Positions 31,005-42,935 of a stretch of DNA of 64,000 bases are shown piece by piece (position 1 is the first letter of the stretch; each line of letters starts with the position of its first letter). Source of the stretch: Bufo bufo. Taxonomy: Eukaryota; Chordata; Amphibia; Anura; Bufonidae. The notes beneath the pieces are model-generated. The model was not told the DNA's origin. It did no database searches and worked only from the letters and a program-made list of their open reading frames with translations. The DNA is taken from the NCBI RefSeq assembly GCF_905171765.1, contig NC_053392.1:372167442-372231441 (forward strand), in the 5' to 3' direction. The position numbers were made by a program, and so were the translations under genes.

Positions 31005-31888
31005 CAGGGTGGGCCATTTATATGGATACACCTTAATAAAATGGGAATAGTTGGTGATATTAACTTCCTGTTTGTGGCACATTAGTATATGTGAGGGGGG
31101 AACTTTTCAAGATGGGTGGTGACCATGGCGGCCATTTTGAAGTCGGCCATTTTGAATCCAACTTTTGTTTTTTTAATAGGAAGAGGGGCATGTGACACAT
31201 CAAACATATTGGGAATTTCACAAGAAAAACAATGGTGTGCTTGGTTTAAACGTAACTTTATTCTTTCATGAGTTATTTACAAGTTTCTGACCTCTTATAA
31301 AATGTGTTCAATGTGCTGCCCATTGTGTTGGATTGTCAATGCAACCCTCTTCTCTCACTCTTCACACACTGATAGCAACACCGCAGGAGAAATGCTAGCA
31401 CAGGCTTCCAGTATCCATAGTTACAGGTGCTGCACATCTCACAGCATAGACGATTGCCTTCAGATGATACGAGATGTGCAGCACCTGAAACTACGGATAC
31501 TGGAACCCTTTGCTAGCATTTCTCCTGTGGTGTTGCTATCAGTGTGTGAAGAGTGGGAGAAGAGGGTTGCATTGACAATTCAACACAATGGGCAGCACAT
31601 TGAACACATTTTATAAGTGGTCAGAAACTTGTAAATAACTCATGAAAGAATAAAGTTACGTTAAAACCAAGCACACTATTGTTTTTCTTCTGAAATTCCC
31701 AATAAGTTTGATGTGTCACATGACCCTCTTCCTATTGAAAAAACAAAAGTTGGATTCACCACGCCATGGTCACCACCCATCTTGAAAAGTTTCCCCCCTC
31801 ACATATACTAATGTGCCACAAACAGGAAGTTAATATCACCAACCATTCCCATTTTATTAAGGTGTATCCATATAAATGGCCCACCCTG
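31005..31888. mobile_element. Palindromic mariner derivative, 884 bp
   Basis: TA-flanked (31003-31004 and 31889-31890) with CAGGGTGGGCCATTTATATG at the left and its reverse complement at the right. The inverted arms are about 420 bp each, not just short terminal repeats, and meet around 31440-31475. Both arms carry the 3' end of a mariner transposase gene: on the + strand a short frame ends in EEWEKRVALTIQHNGQHIEH, the usual mariner C-terminus. The catalytic region is absent, so this is a non-autonomous inverted duplication of one transposon end. Confidence 0.85.
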
Positions 31889-33000
31889 TATTTTGGGGGG
31901 CATACGCCTTTTTGATCGCTTGGTGTTGACATTTTTGTGATGTAAAGGGAAAAAAAATTGCTTTTTTTGCACTGTTTTTATTTTTATTTTTTATAGTGTT
32001 CAGCTGAGGGGTTAGGTAATAAGATATTTTTGTAGAGCTACTTGTTACAGACGCGGCGATACCTAATGTCTATACTTTTTTTTTTATTTCACTTTAACAC
32101 AATAATAGCATATTTGAAACAAAAAAATTATGTTCCCTTACGTCCTTCCAGCAGCACAGATGGGGTTAACTGCCCCCCGTGGACTGGTAGGACCGGCAGA
32201 ATTTTTAATGAGCCCAAGAGTAACCAATGAAAGAACTCCAGCTCCCATAAAGGGAGGGGTTCACCCCCCAGCCCACCGTGTTTTTTTCTGTCCTTTGGAC
32301 AGGTGGACTGGCGAGTTTTCCTCTCCTTTTGGGGAGTTGGAGACGCTTCTGACTCTATCAGAGTTATCCTTTGTCTCCTTTTTCTTTTAAACATTGGAGC
32401 GCTTATATTTGCGCTTTATTTTTTATAATTTTTCCCCCATTTGATCGTGCTGCGGTACCTGGGGGTATGCTGCCTCATCTACGGTCCCCTCCTGCGATGT
32501 GACTCTGCGGCGCTCCGCTGCCGGCGTTTCATGGGCGCCGCCATGACCGGAAGTGACACACAGCCTTGCCGCGGCGTCACTTCCGGTCTCTCGGCCCGGC
32601 CGTCGGCGTCCTCGGTCAAACATACTGTTCTATTCCACAGGGGGGGATGTGATGTGAGGGCTTCCTCACTTAGGAATAAGTTTTAAAAAAATAAATAAAT
32701 AAAGAACAGGTTATTCAGCAGTATTGTAGGAGGAGGGTTGTCATAGGAAACCACTCCCCTAGGCGGAGCTTCGCTATTTAAGCTCCCTGAGTTCCTTCAG
32801 TCGGTCTCTGGCTGCGCTGCTTGATAAAGCTAGCTCCAGAGTCTCCTGTGCCGACTGAGAATTTCTGCTATTTACCGAATTTTCAGATTCTAATATTTTC
32901 TATTTTGCCTGTCTTACTCCTCTGGTTCGTGCCGTTACATAGGTGTTAAACTCACTTTGAGTTTTTTGGGATGTTTTAATCCTTTCTCTTCGTTTCAGCT

Positions 33001-33855
33001 ATGGCTTCTCCTAGAGATTCAGACCAGCAGCGAAAATCGGCGACCAAGAGGAAACACCTGGCCTGCTACGATTGCAATACGCCTTTAGACGATTCTTGCC
33101 CCTATTACAGGTGCGACAGTTGCCGTTCCGGTTCTGCTAAGGAACCCACGATGCAGGACATGTACCAGTGGGCCAAGACGTATGTGGATGATTCCATCAA
33201 GGGGGTCGTAAGCCTGCTGAATGAGAGACTACCTGGCTCCTCCCAGACGCCCATGGATGTTGCCGACCCTACCTTCAGACCCACCCCCCTTTCTGTTGGG
33301 TCATCTTCCTCTGAGGAGGAAGAATCTACTTCATGTTTTTTCCCTCCGGAAAAAACACAGAAGCTATTGAAGTCCATCAGATCGGGGGACCGTGATGTTG
33401 ACATAGGGGATTCCTCCGACCCCGCCTGTCGGACCCAGCGAGTCTTTAAGGCGGATGAGACCCTCCTTTCTGTGATGCGCACAGAATGGAAAAAAACTGA
33501 GAAAGGTCCAGTCCTCACCCGGAGATTCAAATAGATGTTTCCGATGGCTAAATCCTTAGTGGAATCATGGGGTTCCATTCCTAAGGTGGACATGGCTATA
33601 GCCAAGTTGTCCAGGCGCACCCTAGTTCCAGCAGACGATGGGTCTAGCCTGCAGGACCCTCTAGATAGGAGGACAGAGTGCACCCTGAGAAGGAGCTACA
33701 CGGCGGCCGCAGCTTCGGCCTCAACTTCTATCGCAGCCACAGAGGTTACTTCCTTCTTACGGTCCAGGCTGAACCAGATTCGGACCGATGTTGACCAAAG
33801 TGTCTCCCGGGACGACATCCTGGCCGCGTTTAAATCCATAAATCCAGAGGCGTAA
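33001..33855 (+). pseudogene. DIRS gag-like protein
   Basis: Two same-frame pieces (33001-33534 and 33535-33855) are separated by a single TAG. The N-terminus has a zinc-binding pattern CYDC...CPYYRCDSC, followed by a serine/glutamate-rich acidic stretch (SSSSEEEES). The Met at 33001 follows a long 5' leader. A further part of gag continues at 34018-34320 with QLQLKLAAKTMAL and an RGRQDRGGRSG tail after the inverted duplication, with one stop. The role is inferred from position before RT. Confidence 0.65.
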
Positions 33856-34444
33856 CGACAGGGGTAGCAGGGTTAATCCAAGAGCCTCAGAGAGGCCCAA
33901 AGTTAGGAGGGTTTTAACTCCTTGGTGGGTTTTCGGGAGCGTCTAGAAAATCTTCTAGACTGCCCCCCCCCCATCTCTACGTTTAGCCTGCTGTCCGGAT
34001 CTGCCTCCACGATCAGATGGCCATGGATTTCCTATGTGATACATCCCAATTACAGCTGAAATTGGCAGCCAAGACAATGGCTCTAGTGTCAGCTGCCAGG
34101 AGACCTCTATGACTAAAGCCCTGGAATGCGGATAACGCTTCCAAATATAATCTCTGTGGGCTCCCCTTCAAACCAAACCATTTATTCGGTTCGGAACTAG
34201 ACACCATCATGGAGGGACTCTCCGATAAAAAGGGAAAGAGTCTCCCTCAACAGCCCTTTCGGACCCGAGGCAGACAAGATCGTGGAGGCAGATCCGGACA
34301 TCAGGCTAAACGTAGAGATTGGGGGGGCAGTCTAGAAGATTTTCTAGACGCTCCCGAAAACCCACCAAGGAGTTAAAACCCTCCTAACTTTGGGCCTCTC
34401 TGAGGCTCTTGGATTAACCCTGCTACCCCTGTCGTTACGCCTCT
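33846..34444. repeat. Inverted duplication (~170-bp arms) inside the DIRS element
   Basis: 33846-34017 and about 34265-34444 are near-exact reverse complements (for example GCGTAACGACAGGGGTAGCA against TGCTACCCCTGTCGTTACGC; GTCTAGAAAATCTTCTAGAC occurs in both arms). They enclose 250 bp of gag coding sequence, so the element was rearranged internally. Confidence 0.9.
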
Positions 34445-34599
34445 AGTTTTTCCCGTAAACCTCCTCACCTTCCAGAATGAGGAGGTCGTCTTTCTGTTGC
34501 AAACCTATGGGCCCAGTAGATCTTAGATCCCTGGCTCCAAAGCATAGTAGCTTCGGGCTATCTAATAGACCTCGTTTCTCTCCCCCTAGAAAGATTCAT

Positions 34600-37330
34600 C
34601 GCCATGCGCAGTTGACGGCCAGACAAAAAGAAAAGATAAATCTTAGAGTCCTATATCCAGGACTACCTTTCCAAGGGAGCCCTGGAGGAGGTACCGGCAG
34701 GGGAGAAGGGTCTAGGGATTTATTCTCCGGTATTTCTGGTACCCATAAAAGACAGGAGATCTTCGGATGATCATAGATTGAGAATCCTCAATCGTTTCGT
34801 AAGGAGAACCAGGTTCCGCATGGAAACCATAAGGTCAGTCAGCCACCTCCTCAATCCTGGGGATGTGTTGGCTACTCTGGACCTCAAGGATGCTTAGCTC
34901 CACATCCGATCCATCCTTCCTCCCGGAAATTTCTCAGGATCGCGGTCCAGATGTCAGGAGTGTGCAGGCATTTTCAGTTTTCCGCCCTTCCCTTTTGAAT
35001 CTCATCTGCCCCCCTGATCTTCACCAAAGTGATAGTATCGGTAGTGGCAGCTTTGAGACTCCAGGGCTGACCACTGTCCCTTACCTGGACGACTGGCTTC
35101 TTCTAGCCCCCTTAGTCCCTCTACTTTCCCATCATCTTCATGTCGCAATTTCCTTTCTGCTCCGCCTAGGCTGGATTATCAACTGGCAGAAGTCGAACGT
35201 GAGCCCTTCAACTTCTATCCATTATCTAGGATTCATAATCGACTCTCTGGAGATGTCCCTCCAGTTGACGCCAGAAATAAGAACGCAGATTCAGGACCTG
35301 TCAAGGTTCCTTTATGTACCACGACGAGTCTCTATACGGACCCTCATGAAGATGGGGCTCATGTCAGCGGCTGCGGATGCAGTCCCTTGGGCTTTATGGC
35401 ATCGCCGACCTCTTCAGTCGGAGGTCTTAAACAAATGGAACGGCAGCCCGGCAGGGCTGGTTTCCCTGTGCTCCCTATCCAACCAAACCCGGAATTCCCT
35501 CAGATGGTGGTTCCATCTACCAGCAGGGAAGTCTATGACCCAACCAGTTTGGCTCATATTGACTACGGACGCGTCCCTTGTAGGCTGGGGCGCCCATTTA
35601 GACGGATCCCCAGTTCGGGGATCTTGGTCTCCTCAGGAGTGGCATCTTTCTTCGAATCTCCGCGAGATGCGTGCTATCCGGCTAGCCCTCCTTCACTTCA
35701 CCCCTCACATTCGGGGCAAAGCAGTGAAAGTCCAGTCAAACATGACTGCTGTGCTTTATATAAACAAGCAGGGAGGCACAAGATCCTTACCCCTTCTTTC
35801 AGATTGGGGTAATTCTGCGGTGGGCAGAGCTGAACCTATCCCATCTATCCGCCACTCACATCCGAGGCTCCCTCAACGTCATCGCGGACCGCCTAAGTCG
35901 CGGCTTACCGACCATGGAATGGTCACTGCATCCGGAGATCTTCAGACAGTTAGTCCTCAGATGGGGGATGCCAGAGGTAATTCTCATGGCAACCAGGTTC
36001 AACGCCAAGGTACAGAGGTTCTGTTCCCTATACAGGGAGGACAACCCCCTGGCGATAGATGCTCTGACAATACCGTGGAGGTTCAGGCTGGCGTACATCT
36101 TTCCTCCCTTTTCCATGATTCCGAGGGTATCAATGAAAATCCGTCAGGATCAGGCCTCGGTAATAGCCATCATACCATTTTGGCCCAGGAGATCCTGGTT
36201 TACCCAGCTCATTCAGATGAGTCGGGGACAATATTGGAGACTCCCCCCAGAGCAGACCCTGGTGTCGTGGGACACTCATCTCTGCCCAGATCTGCACAGA
36301 TTCAACCTGACAGCCTGGAGGTTGATCAGTCCCTTCCCAGAGTGGATGGGCTCTCTGAGTCGGTCCTGAGAACTTTATCGCATTCCAGAGCAGAGTCTAC
36401 CAAGAAGGCCTACTCCCGGATCATGAGAATCTTCACCTTCTGGTGTAGCCCCAACCAGGTGGTGTCTGCAGATCCGCCCCTTGCAGCGATCTTACAATTC
36501 CTTCAGGATGGGATAGACAGAGGTCCAAGTTTTTGCCATCTCGGCCTGTCTCAACAGGCCATATTCTCGGGACCCGCTCATCAAACGCTTCCTTAAGGGA
36601 GCGGAAAGATTGAAGCCTACAATACTGAAACCCGCTCCTTAATGGGATTTGTCAGTTGTTCTCAGGAGGTTAGCATCCCCCCCCCCTTTGAACCTTTGGA
36701 GGAGGCAAGCTTTAAGTTTTTAACTCTTAAGGTGGTTTTTCTTCTGGCTATTACTTTAGCCAAAAGAATTTCTAAGCTGCAAGCTTTTTCCGCTTTGCAC
36801 TCATATATTATTTTTTCTACAGGACAGAGTCCTTCTAAGATATCTACCTTAATTTTAAATCTAAGGTTCCAACCTTTCAAAATATCAATCAGGTAATTTC
36901 TCTACCTGTATTATTCTCCTCCACCTCCTCTGATGTTCCAGTCAGACATCCACTGGACATATCGAGATGCCTCCAGGTATATGTGGATAGATCCAGAGAA
37001 TTCAGGATAGATAAGAACCTCTTCTTCCTGTTTGCCGGTAAGTTTAAAGGCCGTAAGGCGTCTAAACTACTATTAGTCGCTGGTCAAGGAAACCTTTAGG
37101 GAAGCTTTCACCTCCCAATCCTTAGATCCTCCGGAGTGTGTAAGGGCCCATTCTATTAGGGCCGCAGCTACCTCTGTCGCAGAGAGAAATCTCCCCCTAG
37201 AGTTGATCCTTAAGGCGGTTTTTCCTGGAGCTCTGAAATCAACCTTCATCTCTCATTATAGAATAGATGCTAAGGTAGCAGAGTTTTCGGCCTTTGGGCA
37301 GACAGTTCTTATTTTCTGCCAGGCATGAGG
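34600..37330 (+). pseudogene. DIRS reverse transcriptase, RNase H and tyrosine recombinase
   Basis: RT signals in order: IYSPVFLVP, LDLKDA followed by a stop, then VPYLDDWLLLAP and LGWIINWQKSNVSPS with HYLGFIID, all characteristic of DIRS RT. The longest open piece is 34863-36596. RNase H follows (TTDASLVGWGAHLDG, LREMRAIRLAL, SNMTAVLYINKQGG), then a frame change. The recombinase starts with SRAESTKKAYSRI in a core-binding region; its C-terminal block HSIRAAATSVA holds the conserved H-x-x-R and lies at about 37150-37180 in another frame. Multiple frameshifts and stops make it inactive. Confidence 0.85.
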
Positions 37331-38099
37331 ACCCTCCCTAGGGGATTCTTCTTGCTATCTCCCCATCTGTGCTGCTGGTAGGACGTAAGGGAATCGTTAA
37401 TTTCTAATGATAATTTGTTTTCCCTTAGTCCTAACAGCAGCACACAAATTTCCCACCCTAAAGTACTTTCTTGTTATAGACACAGCCTGGGGCTGAATCT
37501 CCTGGACACCCGTAGATGGCAGGTCCCGTGCAAGGCCCCTGCAGTGATCGGGCGCGCACTGCTCCGGTGCCCGCCCGATCACTATGACGTAATAGTACGT
37601 CAAAATACAGCAAGTCACTATTATGTCATATGTCGGGAACGGGTTAAAGAATGCCATTTAGAGAAACAATACCTGATATGGCTATATGAACGCAAAAATA
37701 AAAAAACAATGAAAATTGTTTGCAACGTCAAAGGGTTAATATTACAAGTGTCTATCTAGATCCTCCTTGCAGCTGACACCTGCAATCATTTTCTTGTTGC
37801 CTAATCAGCCTGCAATTTAATGAGACATACAGGAAGCATATACTGTAGACGTTTGACTTCAGAGGAGACAATGGCTTACAAGCCTCCTGTAAGTTGAATT
37901 TACATTGTCTTTTGGATTGGGTGCTGTAAATACTAATGACAGTATATACTGTAGGAAACGGACAGAGCGGCTGCCAGGCCTCATCTGATAGAGCGATATT
38001 GTCTAGCCACAGATGTAGGGGTTGCACGGGAGTCGGTGGTTGCAAAGAAATTGCGGGTGGGGTAGGGTGCATTTAAAAATTTGCTGTGGGGCCCAGTCA

Positions 38100-38520
38100 T
38101 TTCTAGTTACGCCAATGCTTGCACCTGTTACAAAGAAAACTGTGGGGAAATGTATTATTTGTGATTTTATTTTGTGTCATTTCTAAGTCTGTTTCTGCAT
38201 TTTGTGTCTGCGCCAAATTTATGAAATGACGCACCTTACTAATATATTTGGTGTGACTGCAATGTGGTTTACACCTATATATGTAAAAGCGCACCATAGG
38301 AAAGTAGGTTGCGACTTTTTTGTCAGATTAGAAACTCTTGCAAATAATAAATGTAGTCTAAAACAGGTACACCCATTCACTTGTCATAAATATAGAACAC
38401 TGCAAAAAGTGGCATAAAGAGGCAAATGTTGCAAAAATGACCGCAAAAAATGGTGCGTGACATTTCATGCGACAAATATACACCAAAAAAGAGCTGTAAA
38501 TCTATTAGCAAATGTCCCCT
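38100..38520. other. MITE-like AT-rich repeat in intron 1
   Basis: Contains GACGCACC, GCGCACC, GCGACTTTTTTG and ends near AAATCTATTAGCAAATGTCC CC, motifs shared with the element at 26938-27402. No clear ends. Confidence 0.4.
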
Positions 38521-39285
38521 TGTGTCCTTTACAGTAACTATTGCTATGGGTTATCATCTGACCCTGTGGTGGTGGCAATACCACCTAGTTGACGTGTAAT
38601 GTGACTGCTGGTGGAATATGCCAGCTTTGCTATTTTGGTATGTTGCATGCTATTACATCTAACCAGCACTTGCACCTTTGAGAATATGACATGTTGTGAT
38701 GTGAAGCCATGTGATTTACTGTACCTTTAAGCCACTGAGGGAGGCCGGCGAGGGAATGTAAAAGGTTTGTGCACTTCTGTGGTAGACTGTAAGTATTGAG
38801 ACCATGGAGGGAATATATAATGATGACGTCAATGAGCAGCCCGTGACATACAGACATTCTGGGAGAGTCATGAACCTTGGGTAGGATGTGATAGAAATTG
38901 CAAAGAACACACTGAAAGATGGAGTACATCACCTCATGGATTAGCTAGGGCAATAGAAGCCGAAAACCGCTGAGGAGATGGGGCTGGAACTGAGGGGAAG
39001 AAAGAAGCTACCTAGTTTGTGCATGCTGAAAGCACTTGGGGTCTGCAGCAGAGACCACCCAGCCTGTAAGCAGTATTGTGTGACAGAGTGGAATGGTGCA
39101 TACTGCGAGGCAGAGATTCCCTGACAGATAAGAGTGTGTGCCATGATTGTGAGATACCGCAACCTGGGAGACTGTAGGTTGTGGGGTACTACACCATATG
39201 GAACCTGTGGTGGTTAGTGCAAGCACCGTCATTTATGTTGCTGCTACTCTTACCTCTTGGAAGAGTACAGCGTCATATTGTCTGT

Positions 39286-39660
39286 TACTACTTAAAGGGC
39301 TTCTGTCACCCCACTAAACTCTTTTTTTTTTTTTTGTGTACTTATAATCCCTATCCTGCCATATTGCCATACATTATGTTATTAATAATTTTCGTTCAGT
39401 AGATTTAGCAAAAAACATACTTTTATGATATGCTAATTACCTTTCTACCAGCAAGTAGGGCGTCTACTTGCTGGTAGCAGCCGCAGAAAACCGCCCCCTC
39501 CTTCTGTTGATTAACAGGGCCAGCCGCGATCTCCTCCTCCGGCCAGCCCTGTCAGCATTTCAAAAATCGCGCGCCTGTGTTGATTCGGCGCAGGCGCTCT
39601 GAGATAAGGAGACTCGCCTCCTCAGCACCCCCTCAGTGCGCTTGCGCCGATGACGTCACC
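39286..39660. other. TTAA-start repeat fragment
   Basis: Begins TTAAAGGGCTTCTGTCACCC, then a T-run, and contains an inner hairpin around ACCAGCAAGTAGGGCGTCTACTTGCTGGT (arms 39448-39459 and 39466-39477). GC-rich right part. Probably one half of a piggyBac-type MITE; no matching right end seen. Confidence 0.45.
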
Positions 39661-39889
39661 GGCCAAAAATCCAGAACACTTGCCTGAATGTCGGCATTCA
39701 AACTTCCACAATGCCGGATCCGATGCGCAGACGGAAAAAAATGTGAAAAAAATAAATGCCGGATCCGTTTTTCCGGGTGACACCGATCAGTCTTACAAAT
39801 ACCATCAGTTGGCATACGTTTTGACGGATCCAGCAGCAGGTCCAGCGACGGAACTGCCTGCCGGATTCCTCTGCAGCAAGTGTGAAAGT

Positions 39890-40085
39890 ACCCTTACACA
39901 GAGAATGCTATCAATCACTGATAACACCTCCCCATGTACAACTATCAGTGGCAAAACACGGATGGCGAAATGAATGGTTCCTTGCACAGAGAATGCTATC
40001 AATCACTGATAACACCTCCCCTGTGTACAACTATCAATGACTGACAGCTATTTCTGTATACACACTTACGCAGTGAATGATATCA
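39890..40085. repeat. ~80-90-bp tandem repeat, 2-3 copies
   Basis: CACAGAGAATGCTATCAATC then ACTGATAACACCTCCCC occurs at about 39897 and 39985, with a more diverged third copy at about 40066. Confidence 0.75.
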
Positions 40086-41557
40086 ATTGCTGGTAAAGAC
40101 GTCCCTGTGTACATCTGAAGTCAGAAAAAAACTGAGGTTTAAATGTATAAATTACAAGTTGACAGTGGATTTGAAAGCACTCTGCCAACCAACCGATTTG
40201 ATATTGGTCTTGAAAAGGGATGTGCAGAACCCCCCTTCCCACTTGGCTGGACCTGTTCAAGAAAGTTGACTTAGGTCCTTATTCACATCTCGGTTTGTGG
40301 ATCTGGCTCCAACACAGAGCAGCTGTTATGTAAGAGGGTGTGGACCCACTGTGCCACTGACTGGCTATTCCCTGGAGGGGCGTGACTAAGCAACTACCTG
40401 GTCTTCACTAGAGCCTCAGATGGTGAGCATAGGCTTGGGCCGTTAGGGTAGTTACCAGGTGCCACTCCAGAGCAGTCCCTGAGGCAGTTGACCAGGGGGT
40501 CAGAGATACCGGTGCAAGCACCGAGGGGGAAGTATGTGGTCAGGAAGTCCAAGGTAAGGGCAGGCAGCGATCAAGCAAGGTCCGCAAGCGAAGTCAGAGG
40601 TCTGAGACAGGCGGCAAACAAGCAAGGTCCATAAACAAAGTCCGAGGTCAGAGGCAGGCGACAAACAGGCAATGATGGATAGATAGCTGGTCTATCCGCA
40701 ATAAACATTATCTATAGATTCTTGGTATATTACCCTCATGCTTCATTTATGTTATGCTCTTTTTTATGAGCTTTACATGTGGTGAAGTATGCTTTGATGT
40801 GGTGAATGTATGCACTAAGAGGCTTTGATCAACATTTGTGACGGTCACATTTTTCTCACAAACTATGCTGTAATAGTCCAGATTTTTGCTAAGTGGTCCC
40901 TAGTGCTGTTGTGACCTTTCCTATGCGATTTCTTACCATTAACATTGGTCACTGTATGGTTTGCAGGGGCTAATGCACCACACTAGTCAGCAGAAACTTG
41001 CTCACTTATATAGTTGCCCCTACATGATTACGACCAGTCCGCATCACGGGCACGGGCCGCACACGTTCGTGCGCATGAGCACTTACTGTGTGAAAGTAGC
41101 CAATAGCCAATATTTGGAACCATATTGTTTTTTTCATCACAAGATATTTATCTTTGTAGCACTCAACATCAATCACCACATGTTGCCTAAAGATATGTGG
41201 AATCCATCTTTTGCTGCTAGGACCCAGTAGCTCATGTTTTTTTGCTAATACAACAGGTTCCAGTATTTTTTCTATTTTATTTTTGTATATGTTCCTGTAT
41301 TATTGTAATTATCTAGTAAACCTTATTACATGCATTTCATTTTTTTTGTTCCTTTTCACATTTTATGCCTTGAGAGCCGGCTAAATTTTTATGCACAATT
41401 AGTCTCTTTTTTGTCTTGCTCCTGAGGAGGATAGCCAGTGCAGTTGGCATAATTTTCCAAATCTGAAGCTACGGTGAGCCTATTGTATTACATTTTTGTG
41501 ATAATGTATGCTGTGATCATATGAACTCATTCATTTCTGCATTGTTTTCTCTTACAG

Positions 41558-41648
41558 GTGCTTCTTGTTGCATTGGTTGTGATGTCACTTGGATTAGGCC
41601 TGGGCCTAGGACTGAAAAAAGAAGAGAAACAACCTATTAAGCAATTAG
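41558..41648 (+). CDS. ENPP3: ENPP3 exon 2 (transmembrane signal anchor)
   Basis: Preceded by a pyrimidine-rich tract and CTTACAG, and followed by a donor GTATTA at 41649. The 91 bases encode VLLVALVVMSLGLGLGLGL and then KKEEKQPIKQL, ending in phase 1. The alternating LG repeat is the hallmark of the ENPP3 membrane anchor as I remember it from human (…MSLGLGLGLGLRK…). The phases fit: exon 1 ends in phase 0 and the next human exon begins by completing a glycine codon before the somatomedin-B domain. The single helix anchors the enzyme with its N-terminus in the cytosol and its catalytic part outside. The rest of the gene was not found in the window. Confidence 0.88.
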
Positions 41649-42391
41649 GTATTACTAGTTCGTAGAATATTTAAGATAGTTAAAGTGGTTTTCTCATCAT
41701 CCATTTTTTTTTAACACCCACAACCATGAGAGCCATTTAAAAGCATGTCTTCTGTGTGGTTCTTTGTTTGCAGTGCATACTGGTTCAAGGCTTTTTGACT
41801 CCCTTCAGCTTTTCTCATGTGACTCCCATTTTCACATGAAACACTGCAGTTCCCATGTACTCCCTGCACTCTGTGCACCACTTGCTTACTACAGACTCTA
41901 ATATGCATGTTAGCCCTGTTCAGGGTGGGCAAACAAAATAAACTTGATTCTCAAACCCCTTTGCACCTATTATCTATAAGTGATCGGAGGATCGCATGTT
42001 CAAGTCCCCTAAGGTGACTAAAAATAACAGTAAAAAAAAAAATACAAAAATTAATATTATTTTTATTGCTGCATCTGAAAATGTCCAAACTATGAAAATA
42101 TAAGCACATTTAGTCTGTGTGGTGAAAGCAGTGACAAAAATAAAAAAGTGCAATTCACCATTTGTGGTCACTTTGACCAAATAAAATTGAATAGAAAGTG
42201 ATTACAAAATTAATATGTCCCCAAAATGGGACGCAAAAACATAAATAAGTACTATATACATTTGGTATCTCTGTACTCATACTGACCCGTAGAATCATAG
42301 TCATACATTAGTAAGTTGCAAGGCCTGGCAGGTGAAGCACAGGGAAAGGGCAACTGCAGTTTACAATGACGTAAACAGCTTCTGTGTGTGG

Positions 42392-42935
42392 AGAGGACCT
42401 TTCATGGGTCCAGACTTTGTTAACTAAGCAGCAAGACATGTAGAGCGGCGCCCAGGGATCTCCCTGCACTTACTATTATATCTGGGTGCCGCTCCGTTCG
42501 CCCGCTGTGGCCCCCGTTACTGTCTCCCATGCTGTATGCTAATTACTATCAGAACACCAGGGAGGAAACATTAGATTTTCTCCCCGGGGCGTCTCCTTCT
42601 CCCTGGCTGTAGCGCTGTCCAATCGCAGCGCAGAGCATCACAGTCAGAGAGAAGGTGAGTTTTTTTTTTTCTCCCTGGCTGTGACGCTCTCTGCTGCGAT
42701 TGGACAGCGCTACAGCCAGGGAGAAGGAACGCCCAGGGAGAAAAGCTGATGTCTCCTCCCTGGTGTTCCGATAGTAATAATTAGCATACAGCGCGGTAGA
42801 CGGTAACGGGGGCCACAGCGGGCGAACGGAACAGCACCCAGATATAATAGTAAGTGCAGGGAGATCCCTGGGCGCCACTCTACATGTCCTGATACTTAGT
42901 TAACAAAGTCCGGACCCATGAAAGGTCCTCTTTAA
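42392..42935. mobile_element. Long foldback MITE (TTAA type)
   Basis: Arms of roughly 260 bp: GAGGACCTTTCATGGGTCC at the left against GGACCCATGAAAGGTCCTC followed by TTTAA at the right. The arms also pair through GCGGGCGAACGGA, GGAGATCCCTGGGCG and CAATCGCAGC/GCTGCGATTG. No coding capacity. Confidence 0.9.

Larger units (their letters stand above)
32130..37452 (+). mobile_element. DIRS-type tyrosine-recombinase retrotransposon, decayed
   Basis: Left end TTCCCTTACGTCCTTCCAGC AGCACAGATGGGG is inverted at 37361-37393 (CCCCATCTGTGCTGCTGG TAGGACGTAAGGGAA). A third, direct copy of the same motif (TTTTCCCTTAGTCCTAACAG) follows at 37418-37450. Inverted ends plus an extra partial copy are what DIRS elements use for circular replication. 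The interior holds gag, RT, RNase H and a tyrosine recombinase, all broken. It sits in the AT-rich repeat. Confidence 0.85.
29397..37646. mobile_element. AT-rich interspersed repeat carrying a mariner and a DIRS insertion
   Basis: Begins near TAGCCCTTTCTACCCCGGG and ends near GTCGGGAACGGGTTAA, which are loosely inverted. It holds at least three diverged internal copies of a segment with GTTACGGACxxxxxGATAxC...TGTCTA (about 30475, 30810 and 32043), the last two separated by the mariner. The right remainder after the DIRS (37453-37646) has GATCGGGCGCGCACTG and an inverted GACGTAATAGTACGTC. No coding frame of its own. I know it only as a common amphibian-type repeat; its superfamily is undetermined. 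Confidence 0.5.
23379..41557 (+). other. ENPP3: ENPP3 intron 1 (18.2 kb)
   Basis: Bounded by GTAAGT at 23379 and a pyrimidine tract plus CTTACAG ending at 41557. It holds the satellite, several MITEs, the AT-rich composite with mariner and DIRS, and otherwise unassigned AT-rich sequence (for example 25904-26937, 37647-38100, 38520-39285, 40090-41500) in which I see no exon. Confidence 0.8.

Noticed and set aside
31302..31616. 104-codon + strand frame as a complete gene
   Set aside because: Its C-terminal part is the mariner transposase end and its N-terminal half is the inverted copy read antisense.
33105..33683. 192-codon minus-strand frame
   Set aside because: It is antisense to the DIRS gag frames, which have the recognisable zinc-binding motif.
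40290..40680. Possible gypsy LTR remnant (GGTCAGGAAGTCCAAGG, CAAGCAAGGTCC repeats)
   Set aside because: Similarity to the chromovirus LTR is only in short CAG/AAG-rich words; no ends or duplication could be found.
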